This document shows positions 1 through 10,367 of a DNA stretch of 64,000 bases, piece after piece. Numbering within the stretch: position 1 is the stretch's first letter; each line of letters opens with the position of its first letter. Under the pieces are notes generated by a model that saw only the letters and a program-made list of their open reading frames with translations, searched no databases and had not been told where the DNA came from. Origin of the DNA: Bolinopsis microptera (Eukaryota > Ctenophora > Tentaculata > Lobata > Bolinopsidae); assembly GCF_026151205.1 (NCBI RefSeq), contig NC_087079.1:17602945-17666944 (forward strand), written 5' to 3'. The translations under genes and the position numbers were made by a program.

Positions 1-99
1 AAATATACTATCCCGAGTGAAAAGTTCATTAATCGTAACCTTAGAATAGAAGACGAAAATTGAAAAATAAGAACTTAATTTATACTAAAGCAAGTCCAC

Positions 100-1499
100 T
101 TATTGCTTCTTTGGAGGCACTGGTACAGGTCTGACTTGTTTGTAGCTTTTCAGAGCCTCAGCATACCACTTCAACTCCTTAGCTTGCTTGACCATGTTGG
201 CCTTCACTCTGTCGTCTGTTAAGTTGCCTTCTTCATCAAACATTGAGCCTACCGACATGACGGTACACGACGCTGGTACCGGTACCATTCCCAGTTCTGT
301 CACGTGAGCTTTCAGGTTTATCTGAATCCGGCATCCTCCAAAAGGACCCACACTGTACGTTAACAGAGCTGAGGAAAGTTTTGATTACAGATGCTATTAG
401 TTATTTATAAAATATATAGAAAATGCTAGATTTATTTTAATTTGAACACCTGATTTTGCTTGATCAGGGGTAAATTTGGTACCATTAGAGTGATGACTGA
501 TGACTTACCAACAGGTCTGTCCTTGTAAGCAGCAGGCGGGTAGTGGTCGAGCATGTTAGTGAGGGCGGGGGGCAGGGCTGAGTTGTACTCAGCAGAACAA
601 ATTATAAAACTGTCAGCTTCCTCCAGCTCTTTCTTCTTGTCGTGCATCCATTGTGGAAAACCGGACTGAAATTGAAATTGATATCTAAGTGTATGTTAAG
701 TGATAGTTCAGTCAGATGCAAAACTCCGGACTTTTCATAAAAAGATTAGATGGTGTAAGTAAATCGACCAATTGATGCTAATTTGCTAAAATAATAAAAC
801 TTCTGAAAACTGAATTGTATAGAAAATATTTCTTACTGCATCTGGAACAAGATGCAGAGGCTGTTCTAGGATTGTGTAGGGACTATCTTTGGGGTCCCAC
901 AGTGACACTTCAAGACCTTCTTCCTCCAGAATCTCCTTCATTGCTTTTCCTACCCTGTAGGGTATTAAAGTATTAACATGAAATTATTGGTATTGAATTT
1001 AACAGCTAAAGGTTTTACCTGCCTTCTGTTTTCTCGGCCATCACTGTTTTTCACTCAAGAACTCTGCGCGCAAACTTTGATATTTCGCAACCGGCTAATC
1101 ATATTCATAGACCATTTTAAAACCTGTTTTTTCTGGATATATTTACTGGGCGGCGCTCATTCTCAGCCTGTCATTCCGCCGTATCTCTATTCTGTTTATG
1201 AACATGATAGCCTGGGGTCCCCAGGTAAGGATATATGAGCATATCACTCGACATAAACAACATAAACAAACTCTTGTGATTTTTCGTTTGACAATTGACT
1301 GGTTTAGATGTTAGAACTAAAAACCGAAATAAATAGATCCTTGGCTTTTGGTAGAACCAATGTTTTCTAGTCTTGGTAGTGGTACAACAAAATTTTTGCC
1401 CCTCAATCTTTACCTGTCGCCCCATGATCCCTCGCCTGTGAAACTAGCACCTTTCCTACAGGATGAAAGGAACAGGATCGTCTTTAGCTTATCAGCCAT
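100..1499 (-). CDS. NAD(P)H-dependent FMN reductase-like flavoprotein, copy 1 (4 exons)
   Basis: Four exons on the minus strand: 1414-1499, 837-954, 509-665 and 100-368. All junctions are GT-AG with matching phases, giving 630 nt including the stop (209 aa). The start ATG (1497-1499) opens MADKLKTILFLSSCRKG, the first beta strand and phosphate-loop region of a flavodoxin-like fold. Exon 2 supplies the GKAMKEILEEQGLEV helix and strand. Exon 3 contains the family signature region SAEYNSALPPALTNMLDHY. Exon 4 holds SVGPFGGCR and a C-terminal helix ending in PPKKQ. The family (NADPH-dependent FMN reductase) uses NAD(P)H to reduce FMN or quinones in the cytosol, and 200 aa is its usual size. A near-identical paralogue lies at 15342-16435. 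Intron 1 here is 459 bp against 167 bp in the paralogue, because it holds repeat DNA. Substrate cannot be told from sequence. Confidence 0.85.
1150..1230. repeat. Short dispersed repeat with perfect 15-bp palindrome
   Basis: A segment beginning near TCATTCCGCC and ending with the palindrome CCTGGGGTCCCCAGG (1211-1225) sits in intron 1 of the first FMN reductase gene. Related copies are at 16488-16600 (palindrome 16581-16595) and, more diverged, at 18520-18590. The element is absent from intron 1 of the second gene copy, so it was mobile or was lost after the duplication. Confidence 0.6.
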
Positions 1500-3010
1500 C
1501 TTTTATCTGTGTATTAGAAAAAGTTTATTAATAAACATTCTAGCAATCATTTTACCTTTTCAACAAAGCTGCAACAAATCTGAACCAATCATAACAACAA
1601 ATCAATACTGCAGCAGTGCAGCAGCAAAGTTAGATCTTGAAAGGCTGAGCCGTGAGCGTTAGTTGTAGTTCTAGTTTTTAACATTGTATGTTCAGTACAC
1701 AGTAAGGAGCATCACGGCTCTCGACAGGCAAAATGAAACAAGGCAAAATGAAACAAGGCAAAATGAAACAAGGCAAATGACTTGAAAACTAAATGAAAAT
1801 GAGTGTCAAAACGTGTACTAAATTAAAATACTAAACACTAACAACAAACACAAAATGTAAAGCAACAGAGTGCTAACTGGGAGGTATTAACCAAATGATT
1901 ATGCTAATTTTCATAATTATAACTATGAATTAAACAGGAATTAAACTTGAAATGACCAAGGAGAACACTAACGAACTTGTCTTGGTAATACAACAATTCA
2001 TAAAGATGATCACAACTGTACAAAATCGACAGAAAGCTATAAAAAATGAGATCTTAAAAATTAACCGCGTTACACTTCACACTTACAACTTTACATTTAC
2101 AATTCACGAAAGAGAAACAAAATCAAATATATAATAATTTAAATGTGTAAAACTGATTTAACGGAGGGGCCGGGGGTTTAAAAATTGTCTAAAAAGTGAT
2201 TACGTAGTATGTGAACGACCCCATAATAGTTTTGTCATTCGTCTAGTGAGGAGTATTTCACCAGTATTCAACTATTAAAACCCTACACTAGAGTCAGTAA
2301 AACAAACGTTAAACTACAGAGAGAGCAATGTGAGTGTGTGTGTAAAGTGTAAACGGATCTATGTTTAACATTCCTGACCAGCATAGCTTTATATTTGAAT
2401 GTACAACTGCACAGAGGCGGCTCTGCAATTCTACATACATAAAGTCACACACACACACTGCATTGACAGTTGATACACGTTGTAGGTCCCGGCGTGCACG
2501 AGATCAGAGAGGCCTACAAGTACAACTTGTAGTAAACACTGCACAGTCACTTACATGATCTCCAATCTCAGTCACACACAGCATTTATTTCGAAGAAAAT
2601 GTAAATAATTGAATCAGATTAAGTGCGGTTTAAGCTGAATAAACGATAAAGTAGAGTTATGTCATCTCGTTTAACTTTTAAAACTGAAACTAGTTTTTGA
2701 ATACTGACTTTAAAATCAAATTAAAAGGGTAGGAATAATTACCCGCTGAGTCAAAACCCGCATTAGGTGACCCAATAGTATCTTAAACAATAATCTCATA
2801 ATCAGTTCTTTCTCGTGGATAATTAAGTCATTATTAGCCATTAGGCACCACATTCCATGGTCATAAGGTCTAAACAGTGAACACCGACTATTACACCTCA
2901 TCACTCCCGTCTTGAACCGCTTTTCATTTTTATTTAAATCGTTATATTACAAACAGACAGACAGACAGACAGAAAACACAAATTCTGGGATTATTAAGGT
3001 GATTATTAGT
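1500..3010. other. Non-coding sequence upstream of FMN reductase copy 1
   Basis: No convincing coding region. It holds three tandem copies of a 16-bp unit (CAAGGCAAAATGAAA, 1733-1776), a segment at 2150-2235 with the dispersed motif GTATGTGAACGACCCC, and a GACA microsatellite near 2954-2972. The equivalent interval upstream of gene copy 2 is only about 0.33 kb, so roughly 1.2 kb here was inserted after, or lost from the other copy since, the duplication. Confidence 0.5.
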
Positions 3011-3178
3011 GTAATTTTGGAAAATTGAAGCTTCGCCACTTTGGTCGTCATAAGCATAATAATATTAATATATTATTATTAGGCGCTCAAATTCCTACAT
3101 GTTTAATATAAGTTCAATTGTTCATTTGAGAAAACTTTATAAATAGGAATGAATCCAAAGTGAAATGAGCCACATCTG
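3010..3178. repeat. Distal part of the FMN reductase duplication block
   Basis: The segment GAAGCTTCGCCACTTTGG through GAATGAATCCAAAGTGAAAT is repeated with small changes at 16806-16948. Each copy lies upstream of an FMN reductase gene in the same relative orientation, so the duplicated block spans about 1-3178 and 15244-16948 with different internal insertions. Confidence 0.6.
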
Positions 3179-3494
3179 AAAGAATTTTCAGTTTTAAGAA
3201 TTTTGAGTTTAATGAGATAGCCATAATGTTGCCAAATGTGATCCTTTGTTCCTCTATTTTTGAAGTTTCTGACTGTTTGATTTGACCTTAAAATTCTCCA
3301 AACTGAAAACTTAACTTAATCTCCCTGCTAAGTGTTCTCGTTCATCTCGTTGGACTGTTCTCTAGTTTCCTTTGCACCCGTGCGATATTCTTCCCAGACA
3401 GTACAGATTTTGGTAATCGTACGAGTGTTCTTTACCAAGGTACGATCAGTTTCTAGCTTTTTTAACAAAAAGTCTTATTATCCTATGATCAAGT

Positions 3495-3690
3495 TTACAG
3501 AAAGAACTCGTTAGCCTTGTCCATGTCTTCAGAAATTAATGCTATGTCGTCTGCAAAGTCATGAAAAGAGAGTCTGGACTTAGATGGCCCACAGAACGAT
3601 AGCATGAGGATTCTCTGCCTGCCTCTGGGGTACAGCGCCGGAGTTATCTGTTTGGAGATGATGGAGGTGAGTGGCAAGTGAAATGAAGGG
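3495..3690 (-). pseudogene. Reverse transcriptase fragment (FADD box) of a non-LTR element
   Basis: The minus-strand translation contains FADDIALISEDMDKANEFF, which matches the catalytic YADD-box block and following helix of LINE reverse transcriptases of the RTE/L1-like type. Only about 60 codons remain, upstream residues match poorly and no other RT block is joined in frame. It is a short dead fragment, not the same lineage as the intact LINE at 51-59 kb, which has WADD at this position. Confidence 0.6.
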
Positions 3691-3889
3691 GAATGGGATT
3701 TAGTACCAAATGGATGATAACCAGAAATAATGAGTTACTAGACAACATGAGAGTAGTGAGTATAGTCCTTTTGTGTCTAGGTCATTCCAGTCTGGTCCAG
3801 TTCCTCAGGTACGATTAGGCGTTTAGTGTGAAGTTGAATATAGTGGTGATGTAACTCGTTTGAACTTCTTTGCACTGTGCTCTGTTTCA

Positions 3890-4375
3890 GTCGCCCTGAT
3901 CCATATACTGCAGCAGTAGGTTACATCACGTGGGGCTGACATGTGAAGGATGCCGTAGCTTTTGTGGTTATATTGATAATATGTTCGTTGAACTTACGTA
4001 TGCTGTCCAAGGTCACTTCTAGAAATTAAGCTGATTTGGACAGACTTACAGTAGTGTTGCCCACTATTATATGTCTTAGAGTATACTTTCTATTCCAGGT
4101 GAACATGACCAATGACTATCTGAGTTTTAAGGGCGCTGATAGATAGTTCTTTGGTTTTGCACCATTTCTCTATCGTGTTGATACAAGTTTTGGATGTTCT
4201 GTTCCAGAAGATATCTGAATCATTCCCTTCCGCTTGAGAGGCCAGATCATCTGCAAAATCTTGCAGGTAATCTGTTATGTCTTTCGCAGTATAGGCAAGA
4301 ATATCATCGAGTTGTAGGTTCCATAGGAATGGGGAGAGTATGCCTCATTGTCGGGTCCAGCAGCCTTCAAAGTCA
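3890..4375 (-). pseudogene. Degraded reverse transcriptase fragment, I/Jockey/R1-type LINE
   Basis: The minus strand reads GILSPFLWNLQLDDILAYT, then DYLQDFADDLASQAEGNDSD, then INTIEKWCKTKELSISALKT. These are consecutive RT blocks 4 to 6 of a non-LTR element. A stop codon replaces a residue just before GILSP, and the downstream part (FLEVTLDSIRKFNEHI, near 3990-4030) is separated by further stops. It looks like a molecular fossil. Residues FADDLAS and the KWCKTKELSI block resemble the RNase H-bearing LINE clade whose remnant is at 38.9-39.5 kb. Confidence 0.7.
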
Positions 4376-4539
4376 TACGCGTGTGTATATACGAGTAGTA
4401 TAAATAATAATAAAACATCATCTTAGTGTTTTAGTTTGATAGTTGGTGACAAAGTGAGAGTTTTATTGTTTTACTATAAATATAACATTATGCTCATAAT
4501 ATATATTAACATTTTTGCACCTTTTATTGGAATAAAAAG

Positions 4540-5640
4540 CTTTTAGTTGTTGAAGTCATGAAAATCGTAGATAAAATAGTCATATGCTTTTTCGCACCTC
4601 TTTACAAATATTTCCTATAAATGCCTAATTGAAAACTATCACTATCAGTCATACTGTCAAACCGCAAAAAATCGTTCGAGATGAAATTATTTTATGCTGC
4701 TTGTATCTTTCATCGCATATGGTTGATGATATTGATAATTCAGTTTGGTTCTATGGGTACGGCTAAAACGAACAATGAATATTACCACAATAGTAAGTAC
4801 AACTACAATAGTTCAATAACTACCCATTTTTTCATATCTGGTACAGTTGAACATTTTTTACTTTATTTTAATCAAAAACAGTACAAAATATAACTTCAAG
4901 TTGGAAATAAACTCAAAATTGTGCTAATTTTCAATTTTGTTGGTTTTTATTTCATCGCACAGTCAGAACATGGGAGATATAGGCAAACATACACTATGAA
5001 GATTACAGTATAAAAAGTATGCTGGGCTGATAAACGGCTGGAATACCCAAAAATGTTTTTAGAGTCCACCGAACGTTCAAGTGGACGGGATTATACAAAA
5101 ATCGGCCTTTTTTTAAAAAAAGCGACCTAAAATTCGGGGAAATGCAGCCTCTTTTCGACTAAAAATGTTTTTAAAGACTTTTATAGAAGTTCAAGTCATA
5201 TATATGTTATTTTGATACCTTAAAAACTTCATATGTATATGTAAAATCGTAGCATATAGGCATAGCTTAGTTTCGTAATGCTATAAATTTTAGATTTTGT
5301 TGAATCAAAAAGCTTTTAGCTTTTGAACTCTCAGTCATGAAAATCGAAGAAATGTCCTTTCAATGTAAACAATTGGGGTGTAAAAATGGCAAATGGTAAA
5401 ATGGGTTTTAGCCGTTGAAATCATGAAAATCGAATACGCGTCCTTTCTCGGTAGATATATGGCAGATGCAGTGGCCTTATAGTCATATATAATCAAACCG
5501 TATAAACAATGTTGGTGATGAAAACCTATCGTATTGCTGTTTATATCCTCCATTGCATTCGCTTGGTACGATTGATAACCCAGTTTGGTTCTATGAGTAT
5601 GGTTTCAACGAACAATGATTACATTCAGAATAGTTAGTCT
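4540..5640. repeat. Two diverged direct copies of a ~260-330 bp repeat
   Basis: The interval 4540-4800 (AAAAAGCTTTTAGTTGTTG to the CAATGAATATTACC region) is repeated in diverged form at 5305-5640. Shared landmarks are GCTTTTAG, TCATGAAAATCG, ATTGATAA-CAGTTTGGTTC and AACGAACAATGA. No ORF is conserved between them. The sequence between and around them (4400-4540, 4800-5305) is AT-rich with no gene seen. Confidence 0.5.
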
Positions 5641-6560
5641 ATAAATAGTTCGATAATTGAATAGTTTTCATATGAATACTAACAGTAATTATACAAATAG
5701 CTTATAATTTTACTCAAGTCAACTTGAAGTTGAAAGTAAAAACTCCGGTTATGTGTTTTATGGAGTGAAGATTTTCAATCTACAATTTTGTTATGTGTTA
5801 AGTTTAAAATAGTTAAATTACATGTCGATTACATGTGATGAACTACATTTTTGTAACTTCGTAGGACCTTAAATGTGGGATTTCTACCCACTCAGATGAC
5901 TGATATACATATTATTTGTTTGTTTGGATATCATTTATAGCGAGGGTTTAATACAACGATTGGTTTCTGAGCGATTACAGCAAATCACATTCACATGTAG
6001 GTATATGACTCTTTATAAACTCTTAGTCACTTAGTATAACTATAATATTTTAAATATCAAGTAAACAATTCACTAGTTCGAAGTCAAATTCTTCCAGGTA
6101 GTCTTACTCCAACTTGCGAGATTCAAAATAATAGAGGCTTTCTCAAGTACGTCTGCGAAGAACTAGCGAACTCAACGTCAGGTCCTCTTGGGCATCATGG
6201 TTTCCACAAATGTGTTAACTCATCACTATTCTATAATTCCTTCATCGCCAGAAGAGCCAGGTATTATTAATATATATTTTTTCTTTCTCCTTCTCCGTGT
6301 CCTTCTCCCTTTACTGATTAACGATTATAATTTATCAAACAACCAATGGTTTAACAAGAATTGCGCCGGTTAGCGGACGCTAGATTTCCATCGCCCGTAA
6401 TTAATTACAATTAACAATCGTTTCATATTTGTTAAATTACCAAATTTCTTTGGGGCGTTACAGAGAACAAAATGGAGGGGTTGCCGTTGTCAATTATTTG
6501 AATCGAAAGTTAAACGACCGGACAACCGTAGCGCAGCCTGTGCAGTGATATGCATGATGC
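5640..6560. other. AT-rich non-coding interval
   Basis: No coding region, RNA gene or clear repeat could be supported here. Short ORFs present lack any recognisable motif. Confidence 0.5.
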
Positions 6561-6564
6561 AGTT

Positions 6565-7108
6565 AAAAGGACATCTGTCCGACAGCGACTCTTGTCCGAC
6601 TCAATATGTTACCAGAAAAAAAAAGACATCTGTCCGAAATTGTGATCTAATTGCAATACGACACATTTCCATTTTCCAATTAGAGACATGATCTGAACTG
6701 AGATATGACCTGAGCTGAACTCTACCATAGTTTATTTTCATTTGATGTCAAAAATTGGACAATAGTTTAAATGATATATAAATAACTGATCTCCATACCG
6801 CTCTCCTGTGTGTAATGTAGGCTGTGATGTGATTGGCAGCTTGTTACAGCTTGTTAGTGTACGGCTAGCATGATCCTGTCCTCAAATAGTCAATCACGTA
6901 TCGGTGGATCAGATCTCAATGGATCAAATCAGCATTATATTAGGACTGTAGGAGCAACGTCACAAGATTACACGTGAGCTTGTGAAATACGAACGTGATC
7001 CGAAATTGCAAATGTGATCCGAAAGTTGGAAAGATGTCGCCAAAAACGACTCCTATCTGACAGCGACTCTTGTCCGAAACCGGTAATTCGACTGTCGGAC
7101 AGATGTCA
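6565..7108. mobile_element. Putative non-autonomous TIR element (~540 bp)
   Basis: The 16-bp sequence GACATCTGTCCGACAG near 6569 occurs in inverted orientation as CTGTCGGACAGATGTC near 7089-7104. Inside both ends is a direct copy of GACAGCGACTCTTGTCCGA (about 6581 and 7059), with a further GACATCTGTCCGA at about 6625. No ORF of transposase type is present. The arrangement suggests a MITE with sub-terminal repeats. The exact ends and a target duplication were not resolved. Confidence 0.5.
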
Positions 7109-7269
7109 CCCAATCAAATCTGTGGTAGTTAATACAATGTGAATCATAATAAAATGTATCGTTCATTTCGTCTAAATATAATGAATCAATCTATTGGCAA
7201 TCATGTTCAACATGATAGTCATAACATCATAATTATACAACAACATAACGGATTACTAATATCGGGTTG

Positions 7270-8097
7270 CACCAAGCACCCACAACAAAATGAGAAGTTT
7301 GTATCGCATGAAGTTAACGAAAGCTTAAACGACAAATATCAATGCGAATCAAAATGTATAATAGCGAAAAGAGATATACATGCGCGACGTACACGATTTA
7401 CTAGCTCGATTCTTGGTATAGAGTACACCTTGACAGTTGACATAAAAGCATTGTAAAATGCGCGCGCGACCATCAAGTGATAATTTGTAAAGGAGCACGT
7501 GTTTGCGGAGGTTAATGCATGTTTTGCTTTGTGACACGACGAAAAACCTATACCCACTATACCCATTCTCAAATCCTACCACTTCTAACCATCTATTGCC
7601 TTTTTAGGCGATGGAAAAAATTCTTGGCCTGGCTTGTGTATAACCTTTACCGGCCTAGTGAATAATCCGCGCCCCGATAAAAGCCGTCTGGAGAAACTCC
7701 ACAAACTTTAAGTAAGTTAGGTCTTAATGTTAATGTACGCTGTACATTTTCTAAAAAAGTTTAAGATGGTTTAGTTAGAAGTGGTAGGAATTGAGGATAG
7801 GTAGGGTAGGTAGGTAAGTTTTACGTGTCACGTGTCACAAAAGAAAACATGTGCTCCTTCATATTATCACGCGATGGTTGCGCGTGCGCATCTTACACTG
7901 CTTTTATGTTAAGGTCGTGTACTCTAGTTCTACTATATCACGAATCGAGCTAAATTGTTTGCGTCGCGCGTGTAATGTACTTCTTTCCACTGTTAGTGTT
8001 ATACATTTTGCTACGTATTGATATTTGTCGTTTAAGCTTTTGTATACTTCATGCGATACAAACTTTTTATTTTGTTGTGGGTGCTTGTTGACCATTC
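7270..8097. mobile_element. Foldback element with ~320-bp inverted arms
   Basis: Left arm 7270-7590 starts CAAGCACCCACAACAAAAT. Right arm 7775-8097 ends with its complement ATTTTGTTGTGGGTGCTTG. The arms are diverged but match along their length (landmarks: TTTGTATCGCATGAAG, the CGACAAATATCAATG block, the GAGCACATG block). The central 180 bp is unique. The overlapping short ORFs on both strands reflect the inverted arms and have no protein signature. Confidence 0.6.
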
Positions 8098-8112
8098 AAT
8101 TGTTAATGGTAG

Positions 8113-8720
8113 GAGGTGCACGATAAAAATAAACTTGCTCGGATTTTAAAAATTTTTGTACCACTGTTTTCTAGAGATTGTGAGAATTTCCACAATACCA
8201 AATTTGTCATACCTTTTTGGAAAGATCAGTGAGTTTCGCCTAGGTGCCATATTTGATGGTGCGCGGCTTTTGGAGCAAAAGTAGCTATAAAAGTCGCGTA
8301 ATTTGACCAAATTCGTCCAAATTTGACCATTTTTGTCGTATTATTCGGATTTATCTTCAGTTCCTTAAATGAGATCATTCTGGAAATTGGCGACGACCTT
8401 CCAATAGGGCTTTCACAACTGTCCGAAAAATTTGGTGGATATCGGAGTTGATATAGTGATCAAAATGGGGCAAAATACGCTACTTTTAGCTGTAACATAA
8501 TGTCTGATGGTTGGATATGCTTTAAATTTTTCGGACACTTTCCTTGTAAGTCTTTAAGTAAGCTTACCAATTTTTGTTGCAATTGGAGGTCGGGAAGGAT
8601 ACTCAATATCTATTTGTTTGAAGAAAATTGTGCTGGCCGAAATTTTAATTAGCGCTAAAAAACCATCCTACAGTCGGCACGCGCGGCTCACTGTCGATGG
8701 CGCACTACCTATTAATGGTC
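8113..8720 (+). repeat. Dispersed ~600-bp repeat, copy 1
   Basis: A long stretch from AATAAACTTGCTCGG to TCGATGGCGCACTA is present in reverse orientation at 34672-35262 with roughly 90% identity by eye, including small indels. It has no conserved ORF. Its right border runs directly into another repeat (8720-8830) that is found inverted at 23900-24025, so the family may be modular. Confidence 0.7.
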
Positions 8721-8835
8721 TGGCCCGGCGCACGCTACTTCGTAGCACTCGCCATCGGGAATATTTCGAGAAGAAAGCGGCGCGCGCTACTTCGAAGAAA
8801 TTTAGACTAGTAACATCCGTCAATACAAGGTGCCT
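8720..8835 (+). repeat. GC-rich dispersed repeat (copy inverted at 23.9 kb)
   Basis: Contains CCCGGCGCACGCTACTTCG and AGAAAGCGGCGCGCGCTAC and ends near TAACATCCGTCAA. The reverse complement lies at 23900-24025 with few differences. Not coding. Confidence 0.55.
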
Positions 8836-9290
8836 GGTGCTACCAAAGACTTGGTTCCCGATATTAGTATATAAATCCGTTATATTGTTGCATAAATTAT
8901 AATGTTGATGTTATACTTATGTTAGGTGAGAATTTGGCTCATTTGTTATTTCGGATCAATTCCTTCCCACGAAATTTAAATGGCATTGCATTATATATGA
9001 ATTTAATGCCGACTTGATTTAGTAAAAAGTTGATACATGTTTCACGCGCGAAAAGTGGCATGCAACGTATGTCAAGTAAAAAGTGCCATTACATATTCAG
9101 TCAGTTATCGACGGATATTGGATATGCCTACATAAACACAAGGAAATTATTTCAAATGTTAAATTTCGAAATCGTTGAAATTACTAATAATTAATATTTT
9201 ATTATTAATGAAGTTATGAGTTTACATTTCGACTTTGTAAAGTACCCTGACGTTATGACCAAAAGAAATAATATATGACCGGCCAACCCA
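8835..9290. other. Non-coding interval
   Basis: AT-rich sequence. No gene, RNA or repeat could be supported apart from small hairpins such as TTAATATTTTATTATTAA near 9192. Confidence 0.4.
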
Positions 9291-9859
9291 TGACCAAAAC
9301 CCATAATCATGGGTAGAGTGGACCCAGTGGCGTAACGTTGCCTGTTGGCGCTCCCCCCGCCGAAAAAGCGCCCCCCTGTTGGCGCCCCCTCCCCTTTTGG
9401 TGCCCCTCCCTAAAATTGAACAAATTAGGTGATTTTAGACTTAGAGGATACGCCGGTAAAATCTCTAAAAAAGTGTGTATCTAGAGCAAAACGCGCAGTT
9501 TTGCTAGTACTTTAGTTAAGTTTTCGAAATCGTCCCACATTCAAACGACGATTGCCCCCCCCCCCCCCCCCACTAAGACGGCGCCCCAAACCCCCCCCCC
9601 CCCCGCACTGCACAGCGGGGTCAGCGGGGCCCTTCGTTACGCCACTGAGTTGACCGCTGCCAGTTTCTCTCTTCCCCAAACAAAAGGCAATGATATCAAT
9701 TTGAATGACCGTAATCAAATGCAAAATGATACCGAGAATGAAATCGGTCGCTCGCTTTTCCCATTCATCCACGGCTTACGAATTGTAATAAGTTTCGATT
9801 TATAACATGTAATCTATTAATATTACAATTGTAAATACCATGATTATGGGTTTTGGTCA
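9291..9859. mobile_element. TIR element with 22-bp termini, interrupted by a hAT-type insertion
   Basis: The left terminus TGACCAAAACCCATAATC (9291) and right terminus GATTATGGGTTTTGGTCA (ending 9859) are perfect inverted repeats. With the nested insertion removed the element is about 240 bp, too small to code. Part of the same family, with the left terminus, is at 31344-31530, and inverted internal fragments lie at 20873-20950 and 31700-31760. Shared internal landmark: GATACCGAGAATGAAATCGG. Confidence 0.75.
9325..9647. mobile_element. hAT-type MITE (323 bp) nested in the TIR element
   Basis: Ends are CAGTGGCGTAACG and CGTTACGCCACTG, an inverted pair of the hAT type. Flanks 9317-9324 (AGTGGACC) and 9648-9655 (AGTTGACC) form an 8-bp target duplication with one mismatch. 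The uninterrupted relative at 31344 lacks this insert, which confirms the insertion site. The interior is rich in C runs (9554-9604), with no transposase. A second family member is at 40019-40311. Confidence 0.85.
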
Positions 9860-10367
9860 AATCACATCTACAAAGCTGCCATATAGCCTGACTGACAATT
9901 TTCTCGACTGACTGACAATGTTTCTTCTTTTCCCCATTTAGAATACAAAGATTAGTATATTTTAGCTTATGATTAATATTATATTTTTACCTATAGTTTA
10001 CCTAGATTATTGATATTTATCTAACGTTCGGATTCAGGAACTATTTAAAAATAGAACGCCAATTTCAACCGTCATAGTACCTTAGTTTTATTCATTTAGT
10101 AGTATAATGACGTCCCAATTCCATTTTGTATTTTCCATACTGATCTCATATACAGCTAGAATGAAAAAAGAAATATTAAAACCAATTAGCCTTAGCACTT
10201 AGAAACATCACGGAGGAGTTTATAACACACTACACGCTAAAGCACGTCGGTGTTATTTTCATAACGATCCCACGTGCTTCGCACTCGAAAGTATTATTAA
10301 CTTTTAAATATAATCCCTGTGCGTGCAGGCGTTATGTGTGTTATAACTGTCTGTGTTATATTTTCAG
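9860..10367. other. Non-coding sequence before the GPCR exons
   Basis: Upstream exons encoding the start and signal peptide of the GPCR should lie here or further left but were not identified. An inverted pair TTATAACACAC (about 10220) and GTGTGTTATAA (about 10336) encloses about 110 bp and ends close to the first recognised splice acceptor. Confidence 0.35.
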
